Shown: positions 32,541-42,208, counted from the stretch's first letter. The stretch: 64,000 nucleotides of DNA from Janthinobacterium aquaticum (GCF_009208565.1 NZ_WFLK01000008.1:124001-188000); one strand, 5' to 3'. Program-made: numbers and translations. Notes: generated by a model not told the origin, from the letters alone.

Positions 32541-32616
32541 GCATGGCCGCCTGGCCATGCTGCTTCCAAACCCGCTGCGCCGCATGACACTAACCGGTGA
32601 TGCGCGCAGCGGGTTT
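32541..32616 (+). terminator. Two hairpins after typA, weak terminator
   Basis: GCATGGCC-GCCT-GGCCATGC (32541-32560) is a perfect hairpin. A second, 13-bp stem pairs AAACCCGCTGCGC (32568-32580) with GCGCAGCGGGTTT (32604-32616). Only a short T-run follows, so some readthrough to dusA is possible. Confidence 0.6.
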
Positions 32617-32647
32617 GTCATTTGCAGCCCTGTTTTTGATCGACACC

Positions 32648-33643
32648 ATGACTTCTTCTTCCCTGCCTTCCCGCCGCCTTTCCGTCGCCCCGATGATGGA
32701 CTGGACCGACCGCCATTGCCGCAAGTTCCACCGCGAAATTACGCGTCATACCTGGCTGTACACGGAAATGGTGACCACCGGCGCGCTGGTGTATGGCGAT
32801 GTCGAGCGCCATCTGCGCTTCAACGAGGAAGAGCATCCGGTGGCGCTGCAACTGGGCGGCAGCGATCCGAAGGACCTGGCCACCAGCGCCAAGCTGGGCC
32901 AGCAATGGGGCTATGACGAGATCAACCTCAATTGCGGCTGCCCGTCCGAGCGCGTGCAAAAGGGCGCGTTTGGCGCCTGCCTGATGGCCGAGCCGCAGTT
33001 GGTAGCCGACTGCGTGAAGGCCATGCGCGACGTGGTCGAGATCGACGTGACCGTCAAGCACCGCATCGGCATCGATGACAGCGAGTCGTATGACTTTGTG
33101 CGCGACTTTGTCGGCACCGTGGCCGAGGCCGGCTGCACGACGTTTATCGTGCATGCGCGCAATGCCATCCTGAAAGGCCTGAGCCCGAAGGAAAACCGCG
33201 AAGTGCCGCCGCTCAAATACGATTTTGCGTATCGCCTCAAGCGCGAGTTTCCGCAGTTTGAAATCCTGATCAATGGCGGCATCAAGACGATTGAAGAAAT
33301 CGATCTGCACCTGCAGCATGTCGATGGCGTCATGCTGGGCCGCGAGGCCTACCATAACCCGTTCCTGATGGCGCAGTTCGACCAGCGCTATTACGGCGAT
33401 ACGGCGCCGGCCAAGACGCGCGAGCAGGTGCTTGAAGCGATGATGCCGTACATCGCCGAACAGCTGGCCAAAGAGGGCGGCCGCCTGAAGCTGAACAGCA
33501 TTACGCGCCATATGCTGGGCCTGATGCAGAATCTGCCCGGTGCACGCGGTTTCCGTCAGACCTTGTCGGACTCGAAAAAGCTCGCCTCGGGCGACCCTCG
33601 CCTGCTGCTGGAAGCGGCCGCGCGCCTTTCCGTGCCGGTCTGA
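32648..33643 (+). CDS. dusA: tRNA-dihydrouridine(20/20a) synthase DusA
   Basis: FMN- and NADPH-dependent reduction of uridine 20/20a in the tRNA D-loop. 331 aa from ATG 32648; an upstream in-frame ATG at 32597 falls inside the hairpin region and is unlikely. Signatures: LSVAPMMDWTDRHCRKFHRE, NLNCGCPSERVQKGAFGACL with the catalytic Cys, VKHRIGIDD, FIVHARNAILKGLSPKENRE and GVMLGREAYHNPF (FMN phosphate binding). This is the DusA subfamily length and motif set. Overlaps the next gene by one base (TGATG). Confidence 0.95.
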   Translation: MTSSSLPSRRLSVAPMMDWTDRHCRKFHREITRHTWLYTEMVTTGALVYGDVERHLRFNEEEHPVALQLGGSDPKDLATSAKLGQQWGYDEINLNCGCPSERVQKGAFGACLMAEPQLVADCVKAMRDVVEIDVTVKHRIGIDDSESYDFVRDFVGTVAEAGCTTFIVHARNAILKGLSPKENREVPPLKYDFAYRLKREFPQFEILINGGIKTIEEIDLHLQHVDGVMLGREAYHNPFLMAQFDQRYYGDTAPAKTREQVLEAMMPYIAEQLAKEGGRLKLNSITRHMLGLMQNLPGARGFRQTLSDSKKLASGDPRLLLEAAARLSVPV

Positions 33644-34110
33644 TGGAACGCAGCGCGCACAACGATGTCAGCTTGCAGCTCGATGGTTATCTGCAGGCCG
33701 TCAGCGCGTTGAAGGACGATGGCAGCGCCCTGCGCTGCTTCTACCTGGGGCCGGTTGCGCCAGCTGACGCTTTCGATGCACTGTGTGTCGCGCTTGAGGT
33801 GCCGCCCGGCAACCTGTCGCTGCAGCCGCAGGCGGCGGTGGCCTGCCATGGGCTCGCTTGCACGCCGCGCCAATGGTTGCTCGAGCGCTTGCGGCCGATG
33901 ACCATCGCCGACCAGGCGCCGCTTGATGCGCGGCTGTATGCCGGTTTTGAGCAGCAGCTGCTTGAACTGCTCGGTGACGTACCCGAGTGGCGCCAACTGG
34001 TCTCCGACGGCCAGCGCAATCTGGCCGCACAACTGGGCGCCATCTGGAGCGTCTATGTATTCGGCGTAGCCGGCCACAGCTATGTCCTGCAATGCAGCTG
34101 GGATAGCTGA
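33643..34110 (+). CDS. Hypothetical protein coupled to dusA
   Basis: 155 aa, not recognised. It begins in the TGATG overlap with dusA, so it is probably translated by coupling. No signal peptide or membrane helix; moderately acidic, with many Leu and Gln. Segments such as WLLERLRPMTIADQAPLDAR and FGVAGHSYVLQCSWDS are distinctive, but I cannot place the family. Coding is supported by composition and by its tight join to dusA. Confidence 0.65.
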   Translation: MERSAHNDVSLQLDGYLQAVSALKDDGSALRCFYLGPVAPADAFDALCVALEVPPGNLSLQPQAAVACHGLACTPRQWLLERLRPMTIADQAPLDARLYAGFEQQLLELLGDVPEWRQLVSDGQRNLAAQLGAIWSVYVFGVAGHSYVLQCSWDS

Positions 34111-34592
34111 TCTTCGCGCAACTTCCTTCTTTTCTATCTAAAAAAACAATGCCATAAGACTATGGCATGTGTTGTAAATGCGCCGTTTCGGCGCATGCAT
34201 GCACAGCTTTGGGGCGTTTTATTTACGTATCAGTCGGTCATGTTGCCATTTTCCCGAAGAAAATTAATGCGCCTATCAATCGACCAGTTATTGCTTGCTC
34301 TGAGGCAAAATTTACACCTATAATTGATTATAGACAAATATTTATCATGTGAATTTTTAGTTTCTTATTGGTAATTAAGATGCAAAAAATGCATATGGTA
34401 AGACGAAATTTGCATGCGCAGTCACCAGGCCTGGTGTTTGCTTATAGCAGGATGTATCCCGGGCTGCGCGCAGCTGGATATCGCTGACATCCACGGAGAC
34501 CGGATGCGCAGGCGGAGTCCGGCGCGACGCGGCCTTCGCGTTGTTGTGTCGGGTGAATTCTTATCAATAGTTTCATTTTACGAAGAGCCGAA
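34111..34592. other. AT-rich intergenic region with hairpin, upstream of chemoreceptor
   Basis: ATGCCATA-AGAC-TATGGCAT (34149-34168) follows an A-run and is probably the terminator region for the dusA pair. 34190-34400 is markedly AT-rich and should carry the chemoreceptor promoter. Short open frames here show no ribosome-binding sites or coding character. Confidence 0.5.
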
Positions 34593-36374
34593 ATGAATTT
34601 AACAAAAATGAAGGTTGGTACCCGTCTCGGTCTGGGCTTCGCCCTGGTGCTGGTGCTGCTGGCAGCGGTGACGTTGCTGGGTATCGTGCGCATGGCGCAA
34701 ATCCAGAATCGTCTCGATCACGTCATCGACGTCAACAACGTGGTAACCCGGCTGGTGATCGACATGCGCACCAACGTCAGCGACCGCATCAATTCGCTGC
34801 GCGTGCTCACGCTGATGACCGATCCTGCCGACATGGAACCCGACATGGCGCGCATCAAGGCGCAAACTGCGGTCTACCAGGAAGCGCAAAAGAAACTGGA
34901 GGAAAAGTTCGCCATCGAGTCGACCGCCGAAGAGAAAACGCTGCTGGCCACGATCAAGGAGCAGGAAGCTGCCGCCATGCCGGCGATTGCCAAAGCCTCG
35001 GCCTTGTGGCTGGCCAACGATGCCGAAGCGGCCACCCGCGTGCTGATCAAGGAAATCCGTCCGGTCCAGAAAAAATGGATGGAAGCGCTCGAGCAGCTGG
35101 CCACGCTGGAAGACAATCTCAACGCGCAGATGCAGACCGACGCGCGCACCGCTTTTGACAGCGCGCGCGTGTTCATGATCGTGCTGGGCGCGCTGGCCGT
35201 GGCGCTGGGCGTGGTGGCGGCGCTGGTGATTACGCGCGGCCTGCTCAAGCAGCTCGGTGGCGAGCCTGACTATGCGTCGACCATTGTCGGCAGCATCGCC
35301 AAGGGCGACCTGTCGATCGGCATCCAGACCCAGACCGGCGATAACGGCAGCCTGCTGGCCGAAATGAAAGAAATGCGCAACAGCCTGGTCGGTATTGTCA
35401 GCCAGGTGCGCGTGGGGACCGAAACCATTGGCATGGCCTCGCGTGAAATTGCCGACGGCAATATCGATCTGTCTTCGCGCACCGAAATGCAGGCCAGTGC
35501 GCTGGAAAAAACCGCCTCGGCCATGGAAGAGCTGACGTCGACCGTGAAGCAGAACGCCGACAATGCGCGTGAAGCCAACAAACTGGCCGCTACCGCTTCG
35601 GACGTGGCCCTGAAAGGCGGCTCGGTGGTGTCGCAAGTGGTCGATACCATGAGCTCGATCAACGAATCGGCCAAGAAGATTGTCGACATTATCGGCGTGA
35701 TCGACGGCATCGCCTTCCAGACCAATATCCTGGCGCTGAACGCGGCGGTGGAAGCGGCGCGTGCAGGCGAGCAGGGCCGTGGCTTTGCGGTGGTAGCGTC
35801 CGAAGTGCGCAGCCTGGCTCAGCGTTCGGCTGGCGCGGCCAAGGAAATCAAGATCCTGATCGACGATTCGGCAGAGAAGACCGAGCGCGGCACGCGCCTG
35901 GTCGGCCAGGCCGGCGTCACGATGGGTGAGGTGGTTGACAGCGTGCGCCGCGTTACCGACATCATGAGCGAAATCGCCAGTGCCAGCGCCGAGCAGAGCG
36001 CCGGCATCGAGCAGGTCAACCTGTCGATTATCGAAATGGACGGCATGACGCAGCAAAATGCCGCGCTGGTCGAGCAGGCCGCTGCCGCCGCGCAGAGCCT
36101 GCAGGACCAGGCTGCCGAGCTGTCCAATGTGGTCAGCGTCTTCACGCTGGTCGAGGGTGAGCAGCGCGTAGCGGCTGCTGCAGCGCCGGCCCCGGTAGCG
36201 GTTGCAGCGCCGGTCGCGCCACGCAAGCCGGCAACGGCCTTGCGTCCGATCAAGTCGCTGACGCGCAAGAGCGTAGCGACCGAGCCGGCGACGGCTGCCG
36301 CGCCAAAGACAACACCGGCGCCCAAGCGGGCCGCCGCTGCTGCCACCAGCAATGACGAGTGGGAAGAGTTTTAA
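34593..36374 (+). CDS. Methyl-accepting chemotaxis protein
   Basis: 593-aa inner-membrane chemoreceptor. TM1 about residues 11-32, a periplasmic four-helix-type sensor of about 155 residues, TM2 about 190-212, HAMP, then the cytoplasmic signalling coiled coil. The kinase-control tip contains [20 protein letters not shown] and [20 protein letters not shown]. The C-terminus has an Ala/Pro linker and ends NDEWEEF, resembling the CheR/CheB-tethering pentapeptide (NWETF-like). The sensor is of the 4HB_MCP type; its ligand cannot be read from sequence. ATG 34593 follows GAAGAG. No other chemotaxis genes are adjacent. Confidence 0.92.
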   Translation: MNLTKMKVGTRLGLGFALVLVLLAAVTLLGIVRMAQIQNRLDHVIDVNNVVTRLVIDMRTNVSDRINSLRVLTLMTDPADMEPDMARIKAQTAVYQEAQKKLEEKFAIESTAEEKTLLATIKEQEAAAMPAIAKASALWLANDAEAATRVLIKEIRPVQKKWMEALEQLATLEDNLNAQMQTDARTAFDSARVFMIVLGALAVALGVVAALVITRGLLKQLGGEPDYASTIVGSIAKGDLSIGIQTQTGDNGSLLAEMKEMRNSLVGIVSQVRVGTETIGMASREIADGNIDLSSRTEMQASALEKTASAMEELTSTVKQNADNAREANKLAATASDVALKGGSVVSQVVDTMSSINESAKKIVDIIGVIDGIAFQTNILALNAAVEAARAGEQGRGFAVVASEVRSLAQRSAGAAKEIKILIDDSAEKTERGTRLVGQAGVTMGEVVDSVRRVTDIMSEIASASAEQSAGIEQVNLSIIEMDGMTQQNAALVEQAAAAAQSLQDQAAELSNVVSVFTLVEGEQRVAAAAAPAPVAVAAPVAPRKPATALRPIKSLTRKSVATEPATAAAPKTTPAPKRAAAAATSNDEWEEF

Positions 36375-36453
36375 GCGCAGCTGATTGATTGACCTTTTAA
36401 CGTTTTAAAAACTGAACTAGCGATGACGCTGTCTGATTATTATGGGGAAGCAC

Positions 36454-36801
36454 ATGTTTAAAAATATGCCAGTTACCGGTGTTGCAGCCGCCTTGCTGAT
36501 GTCCTTGTCGTCTGCCGTGATGGCGGCCGAAGTGCCGGCGACGTTTGATCCGAAAGGCTGCAAGGTCGATTATCCGAAAGCCTCGCTGATGAACGAAGAG
36601 CAGGGCACGGTCACGATGTCGTTCCTGGTCAATGCCGACGGCAGCGTTGCTGATTCGAAAATTGAAAAAAGCAGCGGCTTCAAGAACCTGGACAAGGCCG
36701 CCGTCAAGGGCCTGAGCGCCTGCAAATTCAAGCCGGGCACCAAGGACGGCAGTGCAGCGCAGACCTGGACCAAGGTCGATTACGCCTGGAAGCTGGACTG
36801 A
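36454..36801 (+). CDS. Periplasmic protein with stand-alone TonB C-terminal domain
   Basis: 115 aa: signal peptide (MFKNMPVTGVAAALLMSLSS, cleavage after VMA) then a TonB C-terminal-type fold (GTVTMSFLVNADGSVADSKI, FKNLDKAAVKGLSACKFKPG). It lacks the cytoplasmic anchor and Pro-rich spacer of TonB, so it cannot be a normal energy transducer. Two Cys (in GCKVD and SACKF) probably form a disulfide. I chose ATG 36454, which has GGGGAA 4 nt upstream, over ATG 36442. Function unknown; it might modulate receptor coupling. Confidence 0.75.
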   Translation: MFKNMPVTGVAAALLMSLSSAVMAAEVPATFDPKGCKVDYPKASLMNEEQGTVTMSFLVNADGSVADSKIEKSSGFKNLDKAAVKGLSACKFKPGTKDGSAAQTWTKVDYAWKLD

Positions 36802-36988
36802 TACCGGCGCGCACTAGCGGTGCGCGTTGATAGCATGACGGGCGGCGCCAGCGATGGTGTCGCCCGTTTTGCTTTGTTGCAGTCGACTGTGTGGCACGAA
36901 TGTGCGCCAGAGCGCTGTGCGCAGGCCGGCATCTGGTACTCTGGCAACTTTCATCGTCATCGTCATGCATCGGATCGAAAGGCCTGCT

Positions 36989-37558
36989 ATGTATTCCATT
37001 CAAAAAGTTGCCGCACTGGCCGTCGCCAGCCTGATATTGTCGGCCTGCGCCAGTGTCGGCGGGTCATCCGGTTTGCCCGCCGGCCAGACGGTGTCGCTGG
37101 TCAACAGCCTGAGCTGGGTCAATCCAGTCGATGGCAAGCGCGACGGCGTGCGTACCAGCTGGCCGCTGAAGGATGGCCGGCTGGCGAATGAAAATTTTCC
37201 TCTGGCGCAACTGAAACAGTGCGACAGCAAAGGACAATGCGCGTTTGGCGTGATGCGCGCGCAGCGCAGCGTGCCCAGCTTTGTGTATGCCGAAGGCGGC
37301 GTCAATGTGACCTTTGCGCTCGATATCGATGTGGCGCGGCGCCAGGCGGCGCGCCAGGGTGAAGTGCAAACTGCCATGGCCATACCGAAAGATGTACCGG
37401 CACTGGCTGGCCATCAGGATATCCGGCGCACTGTTGGCCTGCAGTACGGCAAGGTTGAACAGGTGGAGCTGGAGCACGGCGTGCGCTACCAGTTGTGTGC
37501 GCAGCGCCACGACGCCATTGGCAAGGCCATCGACGTTTGCGAGATCCCGTTTATTTGA
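36989..37558 (+). CDS. Putative lipoprotein
   Basis: 189 aa with a type II signal peptide (MYSIQKVAALAVASLILSAC; lipobox LSAC, Cys 20). The mature part contains GQTVSLVNSLSWVNPVDGKR, FPLAQLKQCDSKGQCAFGVM and a Cys-containing C-terminus (VDVCEIPFI-like, written IDVCEIPFI). AAAGG lies 6 nt before ATG 36989. The family is not recognised. Localisation to an outer- or inner-membrane lipid anchor follows from the lipobox only. Confidence 0.75.
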   Translation: MYSIQKVAALAVASLILSACASVGGSSGLPAGQTVSLVNSLSWVNPVDGKRDGVRTSWPLKDGRLANENFPLAQLKQCDSKGQCAFGVMRAQRSVPSFVYAEGGVNVTFALDIDVARRQAARQGEVQTAMAIPKDVPALAGHQDIRRTVGLQYGKVEQVELEHGVRYQLCAQRHDAIGKAIDVCEIPFI

Positions 37559-37699
37559 TGATCGTGGCGGCCGGCAGCAGGCTTGTGGCTGGCACGCGAC
37601 ACTTCATGTTGCACTATGCTTCGGCGTGTAACATTGGGTAAAACCGCAGCAAAGCATCGCTTAATTTCTTATAGTGCTAAATTATAGAAGGAGTGTGCG

Positions 37700-38110
37700 A
37701 TGAAAACCTTGTTGGCAGTAATCTCGATGGCCGCTCTCGGTGGATGCGCAGTCGCGCCACCGGGCCCGGCCTATTACGGTACGCGTGCGCCGCAAGCCGC
37801 GTTCAATCCCTATGAATGGCATACCGTGTCGTCGGAGCCGGTGCAGACGTCGCGCGTGGTCGGTTCGCCGCGCGTGGAATATACCAGCGAGCCGGTGTAT
37901 GCACAGCCGCAGCCGGTGTATGTCCAGCAGCAGCCGGTCTACGTGCAGCAACCGGTGTATGTGCCGGCACCCGTCTATGCGCCACAGCCGTACTATTACA
38001 ATCCGCCCGTGTCGATCGGCCTGGACTTCATGTTCGGCTTCGGCCGCTCCGGCTATCGTGGTCCGCGCGGCGGCTGGGGTGGCTATGGCCGGTATCACGG
38101 CCGGCGCTGA
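37700..38110 (+). CDS. Small lipoprotein with Tyr/Pro/Gln repeat
   Basis: 136 aa. Lipobox LGGC at residues 13-16. The central part is a tandem of PVYVQQ / PVYVPAPVYAPQP units (about residues 65-98), and the tail is Gly/Arg/Tyr-rich (RSGYRGPRGGWGGYGRYHGR). The gene has a strong AGAAGGAG ribosome-binding site. Such proteins are common in Oxalobacteraceae and Burkholderiales envelopes, without a known function. A structural surface role is a guess. Confidence 0.75.
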   Translation: MKTLLAVISMAALGGCAVAPPGPAYYGTRAPQAAFNPYEWHTVSSEPVQTSRVVGSPRVEYTSEPVYAQPQPVYVQQQPVYVQQPVYVPAPVYAPQPYYYNPPVSIGLDFMFGFGRSGYRGPRGGWGGYGRYHGRR

Positions 38111-38127
38111 GGTCAGGCCGGCTAAGC

Positions 38128-38244
38128 TTAATGGAAGTAGATCGACGCCTGGTGTAACACGTCTGCCGAGCACAGCAAGTACATCGCCGCGCCGGCCAAG
38201 CCTATTTGCAAGGCGCCAAAGCTGATCGGGATGAAGCGGGACAT
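38128..38244 (-). CDS. 38-aa membrane micro-protein
   Basis: A short frame opposite in direction to its left neighbour: begins MSRFIPISFGALQIGLAGAA and ends HQASIYFH. One hydrophobic helix spans about residues 5-25. A strong AGGAG lies 6 nt before the ATG, which is the main support, since the frame is too short for statistics. No homolog is recalled. It lies between a lipoprotein gene and a convergent-side hypothetical gene. Confidence 0.6.
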   Translation of the reverse strand: MSRFIPISFGALQIGLAGAAMYLLCSADVLHQASIYFH

Positions 38245-38385
38245 GTCGTACTCCTGTGGGCTGTGTAGGGGATGGTCAGCGCTTGCTTCACTGCTGACCG
38301 TATGCCTCTATGGTAGGCCAGAGTAATGCCTACAGGAATCGGAAGAATGACCATCGCCCTGTAGGACGACATGCCGTGAAATCGC

Positions 38386-38841
38386 TTATGAGCGGTTTTT
38401 CCAGCGCACGATCGGTTCTTCAGGCGCCGTGTCCGGCACGTTCGAAATTTCCAGCCAGTGGGTCAGGCGTTCGGGATGCTTGAGGTTGATACCCATGCCA
38501 TCGATAATGCCGACCTGTTCGAGCAGGCGCGCGTCCAGCTTGGCCTTCGATACCGTGGGCGCCGTCATGACCAGGCGGTCATACGCCTTGCGCGCCTTGT
38601 TTTCCCATTTGTGCAGTCCGCTCTCGTCGAAACGGTTCGATTCGAAATACACGGTCAGCGTGCCATCGAGGTTGCCGTAGCCGACAATGCCGGCGCCGCG
38701 GCGGATGGTGGTGCTGTTATTGTCGATATCAAATTCGGCGGTCGGCACGAAGACGCCGGCGCGGCCATCGATATCGGGACGTCCGACCGGCGTGTCCTTG
38801 CCGTAGGAACTGGTTTCAGTAATTGTTTTCTCTTCAGACAT
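38386..38841 (-). CDS. Hypothetical protein
   Basis: 151 aa, soluble, acidic, no signal peptide. Contains a beta-rich stretch (AGVFVPTAEFDIDNNSTTIR; GYGNLDGTLTVYFESNRFDE) followed by a helical half (LHKWENKARKAYDRLV; LLEQVGIIDGMGINLKHPER). Family not recognised. The ATG at 38841 is the first in frame (MSEEKTITETSSYGKD). It stands alone. Confidence 0.65.
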   Translation of the reverse strand: MSEEKTITETSSYGKDTPVGRPDIDGRAGVFVPTAEFDIDNNSTTIRRGAGIVGYGNLDGTLTVYFESNRFDESGLHKWENKARKAYDRLVMTAPTVSKAKLDARLLEQVGIIDGMGINLKHPERLTHWLEISNVPDTAPEEPIVRWKNRS

Positions 38842-39047
38842 GGCGTTGTGGCGAGCTCAGTTGGCCGCCGGTCTGGCGTGGACTGCTCACCATCCTGTTC
38901 AAAAAATGCGTGCGTTGATCAAAGCGGGGGGTAACGGCTTTGGCGGAGCGATGCTGGGCATTGCTTGATAAGATATGCTGCTATTGTAGACTTAATTTAA
39001 TTCTGTCGGGCAACATTGTGAAGGTTTTACCTTCTCTGACAGCCATG

Positions 39048-39080
39048 AAAAAAGCCGCCCGGCAATTGCAAGGGCGGCTG
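39048..39080 (-). terminator. Terminator of the PEP-CTERM gene
   Basis: Read on the minus strand: GCCGCCC, an 11-nt loop, GGGCGGC, then a run of T (the A-run at 39048-39053 on the plus strand). Confidence 0.85.
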
Positions 39081-39098
39081 TGGCTGAGTGCTTGTGGT

Positions 39099-39758
39099 TT
39101 ATGCGGAACGCTTGCGGCGCGCCATGAAGCCCACCAGGCCCAGGCCCATCAGCAGCATGGCGTAGGTGCCTGGTTCCGGCACGGCCGAGACCACCGACAC
39201 GTTGTCCAGATACGAGCCAAAGCTTGGCGACGAAGCCGGGCCGACCGACTCAAAGCGCAGCGCGGTCGAGGTGCCGAGCGCCGTCACGCTGCCGCTATAG
39301 GTCTGCCAGATACCGGTGGTGTTGCCGACCAGTGGCGAGGCCGTCAGCAGGGTATTACCCCAGTACACATTCATCAGGCTGTTGGCACCGCCGGCCGTAT
39401 CCGGGCGACCCGAGTAGGCGAACGACAGGATATAGGTGCCGCCAGCCGTGGTGGAAAGGGATTGCGAAACCGAGGTAAAGCGGTCGGTGTTCAGTTCCAG
39501 GTACTGGATGCCGTTGGCCGCGACCGGGTTAAAGCCGCTCTGGCCGCCTTGGGTTGCGCCTTTTTGAATCTCGAAAGCGTTGCCGCCGTTGACCGACGAG
39601 GTCCAGCCCGTCACGCTGCTCAATTGCTGGACCGCACCGGAAATGGTGTTGGCTTCAAAGCTGCCGTTCACGACCAGTTCAGTCGCAGCGTTGGCGGCAC
39701 CAGCGCTAGCCAGGGTGGCCAGTGCGGCGATTCGGAAGAGGGTGGCAAGCTTTTTCAT
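39099..39758 (-). CDS. PEP-CTERM sorted exported protein
   Basis: 219 aa. Sec signal peptide (MKKLATLFRIAALATLASAG, cleavage after ANA), a beta-sandwich-like body starting ELVVNGSFEANTISG and GWTSSVNGGNAFEIQKG, resembling DUF642 or carbohydrate-binding-like exported proteins, and a C-terminal PEP-CTERM signal VPEPGTYAMLLMGLGLVGF followed by MARRKRSA. Exosortase/EpsH would cleave this signal; no exosortase is in the window. Such proteins usually accompany exopolysaccharide or biofilm loci. It has its own terminator and stands alone. Confidence 0.88.
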   Translation of the reverse strand: MKKLATLFRIAALATLASAGAANAATELVVNGSFEANTISGAVQQLSSVTGWTSSVNGGNAFEIQKGATQGGQSGFNPVAANGIQYLELNTDRFTSVSQSLSTTAGGTYILSFAYSGRPDTAGGANSLMNVYWGNTLLTASPLVGNTTGIWQTYSGSVTALGTSTALRFESVGPASSPSFGSYLDNVSVVSAVPEPGTYAMLLMGLGLVGFMARRKRSA

Positions 39759-39909
39759 CGTTGATCCAATAATTGGTTAAATATAAATTTCATTTCTTAA
39801 AACACATCGACAGAATATCACCAAAATTCTCCCGGCGATACAATATCTACAAAATATATTTTCATATTAGAAAGAATTGTGCATTCCTTGCAACATCCTC
39901 CTGCCATGT

Positions 39910-42015
39910 TCAGAACGCCAGGCGGCCTTGCAGATAGACCATGCGCGGCGCGCCGACCAGCTTGCCCAGATTGCCGTCCGAGGTCCGCGTAAAGTAGCGG
40001 TGATCCAACAGGTTGTTGGCGCCGGCGACCAGTTCCAGCCCCTTTTGCCCCGGCACTTTCCACTTCAGCTGGGTGTTCCAGGTGCGGTAGCCGGGAATGC
40101 GGCCCAGGCTGCCATTGAGGTTTTCCACCGCCGTATTGGCGTCGTCCGCATACTGGCCGCTCTGGTGGCTGGTCGACAGGTCGAAGCCCCAGGTGCCCAA
40201 CTGATAGTGGGCGCCCACTGTATCGGTATTGCGCGAGTAATAGGGCACGTCGTTGCCGGCATTGACGCCATCCTTCAGCGTGGCCTTGGTGTAAGTATAG
40301 GTCGCGTAGGCGTTCAGGCCAGCCAGCGGGCCGGCCTGGTCGAAGCGGTAGTCGAGCGCTGTTTCCAGGCCGCGATGGTGGGTGGCGCCACGGTTGAAGA
40401 ACACCGCGCTTTCGCCGCTGCCGACCGACTGGATCTGGTTGTTGAACTTGATATTGAACAGCGTCGCTTCGGCCGACAGCTGGCCGCTCTTCCAGCGACC
40501 GCCCAGCTCGCCCGTTTTGGCCAGTTCCGGCTGCAGCGGGTTCTTGTCGGACTGCGAATTGAGCTGGGTGTTCTGTACTGCGCCAAACGAACTGTTGTAG
40601 TTGGCAAACAGCGTCATATTGCCATTGAGCAGATACGCGACATTCAATGACGGCAGCGCCTTGTTGTTGAGCAGCTCGATCTTCTGGTCGGCCGGCAGGT
40701 GATTGAAGCGCTCGGTCTTGATATGCTCGTAGCGCACACCCGGCGTAATCCGCCAGGCGTCGATGGCGATCTTGTTGTCGATATACACGGCCTGCGCATC
40801 GGTGGCGTTGTCGGCAAAACGCGTGGGAGCCTGCTGCACGCCGGTGGCCAGCACCACGTTATAGATGGTTTCATCGGCGCGCTCGCGCAGGTAGCGGTAG
40901 CCGACCGTCACATCATGCGTGACCTTGCCTGTTGCAAAGCGCTGCGTATAGCGCGGTTCGATGGCGGTGGTTTCATAATTGCGCGGCTGCTTGCCCAGGC
41001 CGGTGCGCGCGGCATTGATCAGCGTGCTCGAACGCGAACTGTCGTTGTAATAAGCGCGCACTTCCACTTCCTGGGTGCTCGACAGCGCATTGAGGTAGCC
41101 AACGTCAAAGCCCTTGCGCTCGCCATCCCAGTAGTCTGTCGGGCGCGTGTTCTGGAACGGATCAGCCTTGTACTGCGCCTGCGTCAGCCCGCCCGGCGTG
41201 CGCGACAGCACATCGTAGTACGACAGCTTGCCGTACACCTCGGCCGTTGGGCTCAAGTCATAGCGGAACTTGAGCGCAAAGTCGTTGACCTTTTCATCGC
41301 TGCCCACGCGCCAGTCGCTGCCGCGCATGCCTGAATACAGCACCGCCAGGCCCAGGCCGCTGTCGAGTTGGGTGCCGACAAACACGCTGGCCTGGGTGTT
41401 GTGGCCGGTCTCGGTGTAGCTGTTGTAGCGCACGGTAGCGTCGCCCGTCACACCCGCTTCGGTCGGAATGCGGCGCGTCTTGAAGTTGATAATGCCGCCC
41501 ACGTTCTGCGGCCCGAAGCGCACCGCCCCGCCGCCGCGCACCACGTCCACCGTTTCGATATTGGCCAGGCTGACCGGCGCGAACGACAGCTGCGGCTGGC
41601 CGTAAGGCGCGACCGACATCGGGATGCCGTCGAGCAGCACCGTGCTGCGCGGCGAATAGCGGCCGGCCAGGCCGCGCACGCCGATATTGAGCGACACCGC
41701 GCTGCCGGCGCTGCCCGAGTTGTCGCTGATCTGCACGCCGGGAATGCGGCGCATTACATCGCTGACACTGGCCGCGCCCGAGTTTTCGATATCGCTTTTT
41801 TGCACTACCGTGCGTGCGCCGGCAAAGTTCTTTGTGCTGGCCGCCATGCTGGTGCCGAGCAGATTGCTGCTGACCTGGATCGATTCCAGGACCGGACCGG
41901 CATTCTCGGCGCTGTTGGCCACGGCGTCTTGCGCCAGCGAGGAAAGAGGCATGCCGGCACAGGCAAGGGCGACAGCCAGTACGCAAGGGCGCAGGACGAA
42001 AGAAGAGGCAGACAT
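39910..42015 (-). CDS. TonB-dependent siderophore/ferric-citrate-type receptor
   Basis: 701-aa outer-membrane receptor of the FecA-like iron group, unrelated in detail to the three receptors at 1.6-11.8 kb. Signal peptide (MSASSFVLRPCVLAVALACA; cleavage after SLA), plug domain with VSDVMRRIPGVQISDNSG, STVLLDGIPMSVAPYGQPQL and RGGGAVRFGPQNVGGIINF, and a 22-strand barrel ending YLQGRLAF. A Fur-box-like palindrome lies just upstream, so repression by iron is likely. No FecI/FecR pair is adjacent and the N-terminal signalling domain is absent. The siderophore is not predictable. Confidence 0.9.
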   Translation of the reverse strand: MSASSFVLRPCVLAVALACAGMPLSSLAQDAVANSAENAGPVLESIQVSSNLLGTSMAASTKNFAGARTVVQKSDIENSGAASVSDVMRRIPGVQISDNSGSAGSAVSLNIGVRGLAGRYSPRSTVLLDGIPMSVAPYGQPQLSFAPVSLANIETVDVVRGGGAVRFGPQNVGGIINFKTRRIPTEAGVTGDATVRYNSYTETGHNTQASVFVGTQLDSGLGLAVLYSGMRGSDWRVGSDEKVNDFALKFRYDLSPTAEVYGKLSYYDVLSRTPGGLTQAQYKADPFQNTRPTDYWDGERKGFDVGYLNALSSTQEVEVRAYYNDSSRSSTLINAARTGLGKQPRNYETTAIEPRYTQRFATGKVTHDVTVGYRYLRERADETIYNVVLATGVQQAPTRFADNATDAQAVYIDNKIAIDAWRITPGVRYEHIKTERFNHLPADQKIELLNNKALPSLNVAYLLNGNMTLFANYNSSFGAVQNTQLNSQSDKNPLQPELAKTGELGGRWKSGQLSAEATLFNIKFNNQIQSVGSGESAVFFNRGATHHRGLETALDYRFDQAGPLAGLNAYATYTYTKATLKDGVNAGNDVPYYSRNTDTVGAHYQLGTWGFDLSTSHQSGQYADDANTAVENLNGSLGRIPGYRTWNTQLKWKVPGQKGLELVAGANNLLDHRYFTRTSDGNLGKLVGAPRMVYLQGRLAF

Positions 42016-42035
42016 AAGAGTTCTCTAAGCAAGGG

Positions 42036-42058
42036 GATAAGAATGATAATTATTCTCA
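42036..42058 (-). promoter_or_regulatory. Fur box upstream of the iron receptor
   Basis: GATAAGAATGATAATTATTC resembles the Fur consensus (GATAATGATAATCATTATC), with inverted arms GAATGAT/ATTATTC centred at about 42048. It lies 20-40 nt before the receptor start, where bound Fur would block transcription. Confidence 0.75.
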
Positions 42059-42208
42059 ATGGTGGCGTCAATTGTATGGCAGCCATAATTGCTTGGCAGA
42101 ACTGCCGGTGTTGCGCTGGCAGCACAAACAGCCGTACCGGGCCGTGCGCGGCAACTTTTGCGCTTCTTGTATACTGCCGTTTTTGCCGTACCTGACCACA
42201 GCGTAAAA

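Noticed and set aside
37890..37990. Short tandem repeats that could suggest a CRISPR-like or satellite array
   Set aside because: They encode the PVYVQQ-type repeats of the lipoprotein and vary at synonymous positions. No CRISPR array or cas gene was found in the window.
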